A program made the translations under genes and the position numbers. Shown here in pieces: positions 6,017-12,643 of a stretch of 15,714 bases of DNA. The stretch lies in assembly GCA_003598085.1 (NCBI GenBank), contig QZKU01000096.1, positions 1-15,714 of the forward strand, written 5' to 3'. The notes beneath the pieces were generated by a model. The model made no database searches, was not told where the DNA came from, and was given only the letters and a program-made list of their open reading frames with translations. Every line of letters starts with the position of its first letter. The stretch's first letter is position 1. Source of the DNA: Candidatus Abyssobacteria bacterium SURF_5 (GTDB lineage Bacteria > Abyssobacteria > SURF-5).

Positions 6017-7315
6017 TCACGGATTGGTCGACCAATTATAGAGAAACTCGTCGCTCTCGTACGGAATGATGTGTGAATCGATATCCATCTTTGTGCTCAG
6101 AACCGAGCATGGCCCGCCGGTGCTGTAATATATCTGTCCCCTCATGTAATCGAGGGCCGTGTTCATATAGTTTTCTCTGAACCCGTAGAGCTGAGTCCCG
6201 CTCTTATTACCGTAAGGCAGCGCCGTGAACGTATCGGGCCACGGGCCGGTCCCGAAAGAAAGGTCATAAAGGTACAGGTTGCCGCCGTATTCGAGAAAAT
6301 TGATGCAGTGGCCGTCATATGGAGCGAAAAATTCATAGGCGCGCCTGGTCTCCACAAAAACGTCGTCGCTGGAAGAACTATCACCCAGATACAGCGGGCA
6401 GGGGTAAACGGCATCAACCTCGCGGATTTTCTGCGAGCTGAAGGTTGGCTCGGTGCGTCCGACACCCGCCGAGAAGATAATCATGCTGTTCCATTTGTAT
6501 TCCGCGCCGGAATCAGCATCTTTCAGGATATAGCAACTGCGGGCGACGTGAACGCCTTGCGTGCCGCACGCGTCGTAGAAGACCTCTTTCATTCCGCCGC
6601 ACATGCCATCCCTCGAACAAAGGATTTCGGCGGTATCCCAGCCGGACGCGCCGTATTTGATGACTCCCGTCGCGGCGAAACCGGCCATGATCGCATCGGC
6701 AATGGCCTTGTCATCGTCCGGAAGTCCCAGGCACCAGTCGGTGGTCCATTCAACCAGCGGACGATAGACCGGAGAGGTGATCGGGGCTGCGTTCAGTCCG
6801 TATATCGCATGAGTAGAGGTTCCAATTTTTCTAACCGGGTCTGCTCCAATCTTGTAACCCCACGTCCATGAAACCTCATTCACCGCGATCTCATCGGGAA
6901 GAGGGTCGGGCGGAGACATTGTTATCCAGTCTGAAGTCGAACCGCTGAACGTCACCAGCGTGGCAGGTAATCCGCCCAAACTGCCTTTAGCTCCGACCAT
7001 CGCTTCAGTCACAGTTCCCCATCGAACATACCATTTAACTTTGATTTCAAGATGAGCGCCCCGAACGTACGCGGCCGGATTGTTGAGACCGGTGGACAAG
7101 TTGAATTCCGGGGTTAGTATGGGGGAATATGTGCATGGATCGTACATCGTGATGGCGCCGGAGCCCGGTCCCCAGTTGAAATTGATGAGATACGGAACAA
7201 TCTGTGGTCCGGCGCCCGCCGCCTCCTCTTCAATTTCGAACGCGGAAACTGGATTATGAAACAATAGGAGACCGCAAATCAGAATGAGGAAAAAGAATCC
7301 CTGTTCCTTGCGCAC
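6017..7315 (-). CDS. Secreted protein with divergent transglutaminase-like (Cys/His/Asp) domain
   Basis: A 432-residue protein with an N-terminal signal peptide (residues 1-25, cleavage likely after PVSA). Residues 85-160 are rich in beta-type sequence and could be an Ig-like domain. Residues 230-355 follow the transglutaminase-like core pattern. C239 in DGMCGGMKEVFYDACGTQGV sits where the nucleophile precedes the helix and the G-x-x-A-R strand (GVHVARSCYIL). H336 in GHCINFLEYGGNLYLYDLSF and D351 in the same segment match the His-Asp half of the triad (compare HAW-x-E-V...DGxWxxxDPT). The Cys-to-His gap of about 97 residues is longer than usual, with an insertion at about 265-330. Such domains act as transamidases or cysteine peptidases; which one is not readable. 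The GTG start is fixed by AAAGGAG at 7322-7328. It lies downstream of a strong promoter and a structured leader. The family call is my own motif reading. Confidence 0.6.
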   Translation of the reverse strand: MRKEQGFFFLILICGLLLFHNPVSAFEIEEEAAGAGPQIVPYLINFNWGPGSGAITMYDPCTYSPILTPEFNLSTGLNNPAAYVRGAHLEIKVKWYVRWGTVTEAMVGAKGSLGGLPATLVTFSGSTSDWITMSPPDPLPDEIAVNEVSWTWGYKIGADPVRKIGTSTHAIYGLNAAPITSPVYRPLVEWTTDWCLGLPDDDKAIADAIMAGFAATGVIKYGASGWDTAEILCSRDGMCGGMKEVFYDACGTQGVHVARSCYILKDADSGAEYKWNSMIIFSAGVGRTEPTFSSQKIREVDAVYPCPLYLGDSSSSDDVFVETRRAYEFFAPYDGHCINFLEYGGNLYLYDLSFGTGPWPDTFTALPYGNKSGTQLYGFRENYMNTALDYMRGQIYYSTGGPCSVLSTKMDIDSHIIPYESDEFLYNWSTNP

Positions 7316-7469
7316 AACGGACTCCTTTCACCTTTTCTTCTTACAACGAAAACGTTTGCCCCATCCACAAAACCGCCTTCCTGACGCACAAGCGATGGAC
7401 TGGAAAAGGCACGCGATTCTTTCTCCACAGGCAGCATGGAACGTGCCCGCGCGCAGGAAAGAAGGCGGC
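7316..7469 (-). ncRNA. Candidate structured 5' leader (riboswitch-like or attenuator) of the transglutaminase-like operon
   Basis: The leader from the predicted start near 7466-7469 to the GTG at 7315 is about 150 nt. Its first bases (- strand 7468-7454) pair with 7383-7373: 11 base pairs (CCGCCT and TCCTG against CAGGAAGGCGG) with a 4-nt bulge. This closes a loop of 70 nt and is followed at once by TTTT. Inside, GGCACG (7447-7442) pairs perfectly with CGTGCC (7413-7408), also followed by TTTT. A 3-bp hairpin CGC/GCG may occupy 7394-7385. A further AACG-TTTT-CGTT hairpin lies at 7356-7345, just before the Shine-Dalgarno site. I do not recognise any known riboswitch class. The stem followed by a U-run could be an attenuator. 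Confidence 0.4.
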
Positions 7470-7472
7470 AAA

Positions 7473-7501
7473 AGTATACCGGCCGAGGCATACATTGTCA
7501 A
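7473..7501 (-). promoter_or_regulatory. Near-consensus sigma70 promoter of the transglutaminase-like operon
   Basis: On the - strand, TTGACA (7496-7501, perfect) and TATACT (7473-7478, 5/6) are separated by exactly 17 bp. The start of transcription should fall at about 7466-7469, precisely where the 5' arm of the leader's long closing stem begins. It is the best promoter match in the window. Confidence 0.85.
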
Positions 7502-7647
7502 GTTAAATGGTTGTCAAATTGTAACTCTGAGGTGTTGCTCTTCGGAAAAAAAGGGCTCATCTGACTAAGAACGGGATATGAAAACCGGAGAGGAAGGTTC
7601 TGTTAGCTCGCGCCAATCCCATTTGGACAGGGTGCATGGCCGGGATT

Positions 7648-10215
7648 TCATCTGCCCCACTCTTGCGCTTCTCCCCCAAATGTCCAGTCCCGGTGCGCGG
7701 GAGGGCAGATGATCTCGGAACGGGACACCACCGCGTAAGGATATGCGAAGGCCTCGGCATCATGTAGAATCTGTTCGGGCGGCGCATCCCCCTCATACGG
7801 GGCAATCATGAGGGAGAACTTTTCTGTCCGGCCGTTGTAAGAGGGGGCCGAAGGATCGAGATGATCGGCCATTTTCACTGCCATATATCTTCCCAGGCCG
7901 GAATGGGCGGTTGCATAATTCAATTGCTTGCCATAGTAGCTGCCAAAAGGGTTGAGGAAAATACGCGTTGTTCCTCCCGACCCGGCTCGCGTACGCATCG
8001 GGCAAAAGGCGAAGGAGGAATTGACGTCCGCAGACTGGGCTACGAGGAGGCCCTTCTTGCCGTCGGACACGGCGACCCAGGCGTTCGTGATGTGGTTGTT
8101 GAACGAATCGATCGACGAGTTCCTGGAAAATTCGCCGTAATTCAATTTGTAGTGACTGATGTGACCGCAGTAGTTGTGCTTCCAGATCCTGAGCGGCGTT
8201 TCAGCGCGGCCGAGCAAAGCCGGGCGCAGCTCGCAGGGGATTACCTCGCGCCAGTTGTTGTCGTATCGGGTTTGCAGTTTGCGCGCCTTTCGCTTGCTGT
8301 AATTGTCCGATTTCGTCGGCGGATACTGGATGCGCACGTTAATATACAAGTATGGGAGGCCGGCGGCCATAAGGAGTTCCCGCTCAATACGAACGGATTG
8401 CGCGGCCGCAATAGGAAATTCAGCGACGGCCCGAGCGAATGCGATCAGCCCTTTGGCCAGTACCGCCGATTCAACGAGGCGCCATGCCGAAGCTTCGACC
8501 GTTTGGTCGGCGTACGTGACAGCACTGCGAAGAAATGTGCCGGAGGAAAATTCCAGGTCGCCCAACCGGAGGCTGGTGGGATGAAGCCGCTTATCCATGG
8601 AGAGCGCGAGGAATTCATTTTGCAGGTCATTTCCCTTCAATGAAGCCGGTGTCCATGGGTGCATGTATTCAGGACTGCTCGAAAACGAAAGATGGAAATC
8701 TTTTCTTTCTTTCCCATCCATTTGATCCAAGAATATCAGATCATGAGTGGCCGGCGATTCCCGCTCGCGAAGCGCCAGAAGCGCGCACGGGCATTCATTC
8801 CCGCTGGAGGAGAGCAGTTGCGCAGCAGTTGCGCCGCCGGGAAGTGCGAGTTTCACCCTCATGAGCGCGCGGGAAGGTTTCGCCTTGTACGTGACGGTCT
8901 TGGTAGAGACGCCGCGCACGTAATCGATGAGTGAAAATTCGGCAGCAGTCTCTTTTTCTTTTCGCCGGCTTTTTCGTAACGCGGCTTCGGCGGCGATATC
9001 GAATGCGCGCGACGCAGCCCTGACAGAGGCGAGCGCAAGTTTGGCGCCGGCTCGGAGGCGCGAGACGTTCATCACCGGTGAGGAAAGGCCAAAGTGGGTG
9101 GTAGACATACACTTCAGCCGGTTCTCCAATGCCTCTGACAGAAGCGTCTCTATCTCTTTACGATCATCTTTTCTCTTCACGAATTCGAGCAGCCTGCGCA
9201 CCTGAAATTCGAGCACGCGTGAACGCTCCACCCCGGTCCACACCTGATGGTTCGACCATTTTTCGGCCCAACTCGAGAAGCCGTCGAAGCTGCCATCGGC
9301 GGTGTCCTGCCCGATCGTAATCTCGCCCACCGGCAGATGACTCTCAACATACCTACCGGGTGTGGTAAAGCCTACATATTCGAGATCGGCGACGCTCCGG
9401 ACCAACCCGTCCAACCCGCCTGCGGTCGAAAAGAGCGCGCGAACGAGAGGCCAATTGTAGCCGTACCAGAACTCGTCGTCGGCGTCGGCATCGATGAGTA
9501 GCAGGAAATCCATGGGTTGCGCCAGTTCGCACTGTTGCTGCCTGAGGCGACTCACCCAGCGGCGCAGAGAGATGTTGTCGACGATATCGCCGTGGTTGCA
9601 GGCCGGCAACAGCGTCATTGTCTCATTTATGCCGGGATAAGAGAGGATGAGCGGGTTAAACCGCTGTTCGAGCGGCAGCGGCGAAATGAAATTGCTGAAC
9701 GAGTTGAACGGAACGGCGCTGTAGAACAGGCTGATCGAGGAGACGCCATGGCGCGGATACATCTTCAGATGGATCGGCGTGTACATCATCTCCTGCGGGC
9801 GAACCATCGGGGCAAACTCGGAAAAGAGATCGCGCAGACCCGAATGCCGGCTGTTCGTTATCGCCCGCCCGATGGCCTCATCGAATTCTGCGGCCGTGTG
9901 CGCGCTGATGAGACCGTTGTTGAAAGACATCACCTGAATTTCGTCTTTGCCCTCGGCCACGCGGCGTTTCCATGATTCGATGATGTCAGGACAATGGGCA
10001 GGCATGATCGTCTCGAGGGAAAAATAGTTTTCGATATCCCACGACCCGCAGACGGGAATCCCGCGCGAATTAAAATCGTCAAGAACCTTTATCGTGTTGC
10101 GGATGATTCGGATATCCGGCCCAAAGCCGAATTCGTCCGGTGTGTCTCCCCGGTATGAGTGATAGAAGTTGACATGAAATCGAAACGCCAGAAAGATTTT
10201 GGGGTCTGCCTTCAT
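7648..10215 (-). CDS. Large cytoplasmic glycoside hydrolase-like protein (GH38/GH57-type barrel, divergent)
   Basis: An 855-residue protein without signal peptide. The N-terminal region (about 5-330) begins FLAFRFHVNFYHSYRGDTPD and continues through WDIENYF, VMSFNNGLIS and LLIDADADDEFWYGYNW. This layout recalls the (beta/alpha)7 barrels of GH38/GH57 enzymes, which open with a His-rich strand. A helical middle part (about 335-420) with TTHFGLSSPVMNVSR resembles the GH38 middle-domain His motif. The remaining 430 residues look like a beta-rich C-terminal domain (RIEREL, YINVRIQYP). The classical GH38 HxD zinc motif is absent (H14-x-N16 instead), so substrate and even activity are open. The ATG at 10215 (with GAAAGAG upstream) lies 11 bp after the small membrane protein's stop and is preferred over the GTG at 10269, which would overlap it. 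It is last in the long - strand operon. Confidence 0.5.
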   Translation of the reverse strand: MKADPKIFLAFRFHVNFYHSYRGDTPDEFGFGPDIRIIRNTIKVLDDFNSRGIPVCGSWDIENYFSLETIMPAHCPDIIESWKRRVAEGKDEIQVMSFNNGLISAHTAAEFDEAIGRAITNSRHSGLRDLFSEFAPMVRPQEMMYTPIHLKMYPRHGVSSISLFYSAVPFNSFSNFISPLPLEQRFNPLILSYPGINETMTLLPACNHGDIVDNISLRRWVSRLRQQQCELAQPMDFLLLIDADADDEFWYGYNWPLVRALFSTAGGLDGLVRSVADLEYVGFTTPGRYVESHLPVGEITIGQDTADGSFDGFSSWAEKWSNHQVWTGVERSRVLEFQVRRLLEFVKRKDDRKEIETLLSEALENRLKCMSTTHFGLSSPVMNVSRLRAGAKLALASVRAASRAFDIAAEAALRKSRRKEKETAAEFSLIDYVRGVSTKTVTYKAKPSRALMRVKLALPGGATAAQLLSSSGNECPCALLALRERESPATHDLIFLDQMDGKERKDFHLSFSSSPEYMHPWTPASLKGNDLQNEFLALSMDKRLHPTSLRLGDLEFSSGTFLRSAVTYADQTVEASAWRLVESAVLAKGLIAFARAVAEFPIAAAQSVRIERELLMAAGLPYLYINVRIQYPPTKSDNYSKRKARKLQTRYDNNWREVIPCELRPALLGRAETPLRIWKHNYCGHISHYKLNYGEFSRNSSIDSFNNHITNAWVAVSDGKKGLLVAQSADVNSSFAFCPMRTRAGSGGTTRIFLNPFGSYYGKQLNYATAHSGLGRYMAVKMADHLDPSAPSYNGRTEKFSLMIAPYEGDAPPEQILHDAEAFAYPYAVVSRSEIICPPAHRDWTFGGEAQEWGR

Positions 10216-10226
10216 GGCTCTTTCTT

Positions 10227-10490
10227 TCAGTCCCGCCGGCTGTTGTCCCGGTTCAACCTCCCGCCCCACAATTGTCCTGCCACAGCGGCCGCCACAAGCA
10301 GGGGCACTACCGCCGGCTTAACCAGAAACGCCCTGCGGAGCAGAAAAATGAGAGGCACGGGAATATGGATGTAGAGGAACCAGCGAAGTGAAAATTTTTC
10401 CGCCTTTGACCTGAGAAACCCGAACGGCAGGTTGATTGCGACCGTGAAGACGGCCATGCACGCCAAAAAGAGGTATTGTGCCGCATTCAA
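10227..10490 (-). CDS. Small membrane protein, three predicted helices
   Basis: An 87-residue hydrophobic protein with segments at about 6-24, 36-52 and 57-76 and a hydrophilic tail ending NRDNSRRD. Basic residues between the helices (RSKAEKFSLR, RR) give topology cues. I do not recognise the family. The TTG start at 10490 is given because no ATG or GTG lies upstream in frame; ATG at 10457 is an alternative that would trim the first helix and has no visible Shine-Dalgarno site. Its stop is 11 bp before the glycoside hydrolase-like gene's ATG, so the two are surely co-transcribed, and it follows the oxidoreductase beta gene by 105 bp. A 27-codon frame ends on the TTG (TTGA overlap). Confidence 0.6.
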   Translation of the reverse strand: MNAAQYLFLACMAVFTVAINLPFGFLRSKAEKFSLRWFLYIHIPVPLIFLLRRAFLVKPAVVPLLVAAAVAGQLWGGRLNRDNSRRD

Positions 10491-10570
10491 ATATGCCGCC
10501 CGCCCTTTCCGATGTTCCTCAGCCGGAGTGATATGTCCTCGAGCGTCGCTGTGACGAGAAAAGCGTACAT
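10487..10570 (-). CDS. Candidate 27-residue small ORF overlapping the membrane protein start
   Basis: ATG at 10570 to TGA at 10489-10487, encoding a 27-residue peptide beginning MYAFLVTATLEDISLRLRNI. Its stop overlaps the TTG start of the membrane protein in a TTGA arrangement, suggesting coupled translation. Codons resemble those of neighbouring genes (CTC, GTC, CGG, CTG, ATC). No convincing Shine-Dalgarno site precedes it. It could be a regulatory peptide, the true N-terminus of the membrane protein separated by a frameshift, or chance. Confidence 0.28.
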   Translation of the reverse strand: MYAFLVTATLEDISLRLRNIGKGGRHI

Positions 10571-10595
10571 TTCAAATCCAAGACCCGATCGGCCT

Positions 10596-11492
10596 TCATT
10601 CGAATTCGAATTTTTCCAGCATGGCCTTGTGAAGCAGATGCTCCCAGTCATAGTCCACCCTCGCCTGGATTTCGTCGATCTGCCTGGGCGTGAGGTGGGA
10701 AAAGCGTCCCTGCAAAGAAAGGTACTCCTTCACCGGCCTGCCTTCGGGCTCCACGTTGATGACATAGGTTTCACCGTCAAACACCTCGTAAATCGGAAAC
10801 ACCTTGCAATGCGTTGCCAGACGCGCCAGCCGCACGCTCAATTGCGACGAATATTTCCAGCCCGACGGGCACGGAGCCAGGACATGGAGAAACTTGGTTC
10901 CGCGGATCGATTTCGCCTTTTCGAATTTCGCGATCAGGTCGTCGGGGAACCCGATGGATGTGGTGGCGACATATGGAATCTTATGACCGGCAAGGATCTG
11001 CACGATGTTTTTCTTCTGAGTGTCCTTAGGGTGCGCCTCGGGGGAAGTGGTTGTCCACGCGCGCGCCGGCGTGGCAGAGCTTTGCTGAATGCCCGTATTC
11101 ATATAGGCCTCGTTGTCATAGCAGGTGTATATGATGTCCTCGTTGCGCTCGACCGCGCCGGACAGCGACTGCAGGCCGATATCGAACGTGCCTCCATCGC
11201 CCGCCCAGGCAAGCACATTGATGTCGCTCTTGCCCTGCATTTCGAGCGCGGCGCGAACACCTGAGGCGGTCGAACCGCCCGTCTCGAAAGCTGTATGAAA
11301 CACCGGCACCCGCAGGGCGGAATAGGGGTACGGCCCCGCGATAACCGACCAGCAGCAGGCGGGAAGGACAACGATCGTGCGCGGCCCGAGCGCCGCCAGC
11401 GCGTGCCGCATCGCAATCACCGCCCCGCATCCCTGGCAGGCATAATGGCCGGAACAGACCAGTTCGTTCTCATGCGTCTTTTCGTGATTCAT
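10596..11492 (-). CDS. porB: 2-oxoacid:ferredoxin oxidoreductase, beta (TPP-binding) subunit
   Basis: A 298-residue subunit that carries the thiamine diphosphate and a [4Fe-4S] cluster; with alpha and gamma it oxidatively decarboxylates a 2-oxoacid to acyl-CoA and passes electrons to ferredoxin. Expected cluster ligands are visible: C19 and C22 in YACQGCGA, C46/C47 in PACCWS, and C208 in APCPSGWKY. The TPP motif begins at GDGGTFDIGLQS (98-109) and continues to YDNEAYMNTGIQQSS. Length is normal. The ATG at 11492 overlaps the alpha-subunit stop as ATGA, so it is preferred over the ATG at 11510. The YMNTGIQ and PSGW context is typical of pyruvate/2-ketoisovalerate-type enzymes, but the exact substrate cannot be fixed. 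Confidence 0.93.
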   Translation of the reverse strand: MNHEKTHENELVCSGHYACQGCGAVIAMRHALAALGPRTIVVLPACCWSVIAGPYPYSALRVPVFHTAFETGGSTASGVRAALEMQGKSDINVLAWAGDGGTFDIGLQSLSGAVERNEDIIYTCYDNEAYMNTGIQQSSATPARAWTTTSPEAHPKDTQKKNIVQILAGHKIPYVATTSIGFPDDLIAKFEKAKSIRGTKFLHVLAPCPSGWKYSSQLSVRLARLATHCKVFPIYEVFDGETYVINVEPEGRPVKEYLSLQGRFSHLTPRQIDEIQARVDYDWEHLLHKAMLEKFEFE

Positions 11493-12643
11493 TCTTTCAG
11501 TCCCACCCATTCGACCTCGTGTTGGGATGCATCCGGTTTTTGGGCGCGTTCTATCACTTCCTCTATGGAAGCGGGGGTGATATCGCGCCCGCCGAGGCCG
11601 GCAATGAAGCCGATCACCTGCGGCCGCTGCGTCTCGTTGCAGAGAGCCGCCTTCAGTTCCTGTGCAAATATGCCGCCCTGTCCGAATGAGATGTTGCGGT
11701 CAAGCACCGCAACCTTCTTTACTCCGCGCAGGACGTTCTTCAATTGTTCCGCCGGAAATGGGCGGAAGACGCGCACATTGAGCAGGCCGATTTTCCTGCC
11801 GGCGGCATTGAGTTTCTCAACAACCATGCGAGCCGTGCTGGAGATTGTGCCGGAAGATAGAAGCACCAGCTCTGCGCCATCACAAGCGTATGGCTCGATG
11901 ACCTTGTAGGCTCGCCCGAAAATCCCGCTGAATTGCTGATAGATCGCCGGCAGCACCTGGTGAACCGATTCCGTCGCCTGATGGATTTGGTGGCGCATCT
12001 CCATATAGTAATCGGGCGTCGTCAGCGATCCGAACGCCATCGGATTGTCCACGTCGAGCTTGAATTCGGGCCGGTACGGCGGGAGGAACTTGTCCACCTG
12101 CTCGGGCGACGGAATATCAACCGCTTCATATGTATGGGAAAGATAAAAGGCGTCGTAGACCACCATTGCCGGCAATGACACCGTCTCGGCAAGCCGGTAC
12201 GCGATCAGGATCGAATCCAGAATCTCCTGATTGCAGGTGCAGTAGAACTGCAGCCAGCCCGTATCGCGCTGGGCAAGCGAATCGCTCTGGTCGGCCCAAA
12301 TGTTCCAGCCGGGTGCAAGAGCCCGATTCACTTCGGCCATCACGATTGGCAGGCGGGCGCCCGCGGCCCAATGGAGCATCTCGTGCATGAGCGCGAGCCC
12401 CTGAGACGAGGTGGCGGTGAATGCACGGCTGCCAGCCGCCGACGCGCCCACGCAGCAGGCCATCGCCGAATGCTCGGATTCGACCTTGATGAACTTTGCG
12501 CGCAGTTTGCCCTCGGCGCACATGTTCGATAATTCCTCGACGATCTGCGTCTGCGGCGTGATTGGGTACGCAGCGATCACCTCCGTCCGCGCGAGCATGA
12601 CTGCATGCGAGACGGCGTGATTTCCCATGATCACTTTCTTCAT
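11489..12643 (-). CDS. porA: 2-oxoacid:ferredoxin oxidoreductase, alpha subunit
   Basis: A 384-residue alpha subunit, the pyrimidine-binding half of the TPP enzyme. Seen in sequence: YPITPQT at 26-32, the conserved Glu region VESEHS at 54-59 (E57), TSSQGLALM from 78, and WADQSDSLAQRDTGW at 116-130. All are standard for PorA/VorA. The C-terminal third (about 260-375) has the transketolase C-domain pattern, with RPFPAEQL and AVLDRNISFGQGG. The ATG at 12643 overlaps the flavoprotein gene's TGA (ATGA, 12640-12643) and has GAGGA about 10 bp upstream; starts further upstream would lie inside that gene's ferredoxin domain. The neighbours make a complete gamma-delta-alpha-beta set. Substrate is a 2-oxoacid, pyruvate being the default guess. 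Confidence 0.93.
   Translation of the reverse strand: MKKVIMGNHAVSHAVMLARTEVIAAYPITPQTQIVEELSNMCAEGKLRAKFIKVESEHSAMACCVGASAAGSRAFTATSSQGLALMHEMLHWAAGARLPIVMAEVNRALAPGWNIWADQSDSLAQRDTGWLQFYCTCNQEILDSILIAYRLAETVSLPAMVVYDAFYLSHTYEAVDIPSPEQVDKFLPPYRPEFKLDVDNPMAFGSLTTPDYYMEMRHQIHQATESVHQVLPAIYQQFSGIFGRAYKVIEPYACDGAELVLLSSGTISSTARMVVEKLNAAGRKIGLLNVRVFRPFPAEQLKNVLRGVKKVAVLDRNISFGQGGIFAQELKAALCNETQRPQVIGFIAGLGGRDITPASIEEVIERAQKPDASQHEVEWVGLKE

Larger units (their letters stand above)
7316..7647. other. Intergenic region of 332 bp
   Basis: From the right, the stretch holds the 3' flank of the glycoside hydrolase-like gene (7647 leftwards). There is a weak - strand hairpin, AGAACC/GGTTTT, near 7580-7600, and a run of eight T (- strand) near 7547-7554. 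These may together terminate the long - strand operon, but no canonical stem abuts the T-run. Next come the promoter (7473-7501) and the leader (7316-7469) of the transglutaminase-like operon. A second TTGACA on the - strand at 7512-7517 lies 16 bp upstream of the -35 box, with no good -10 of its own. I see no gene in this interval. Confidence 0.6.

Noticed and set aside
7861-8643. Open frame of about 260 codons on the + strand
   Set aside because: Antisense to the glycoside hydrolase-like gene, with no Shine-Dalgarno site and no domain pattern.
10476-11264. Open frame of about 262 codons on the + strand
   Set aside because: Covers the beta-subunit gene in antisense and crosses its 3' boundary; peptide composition is typical of a shadow frame.
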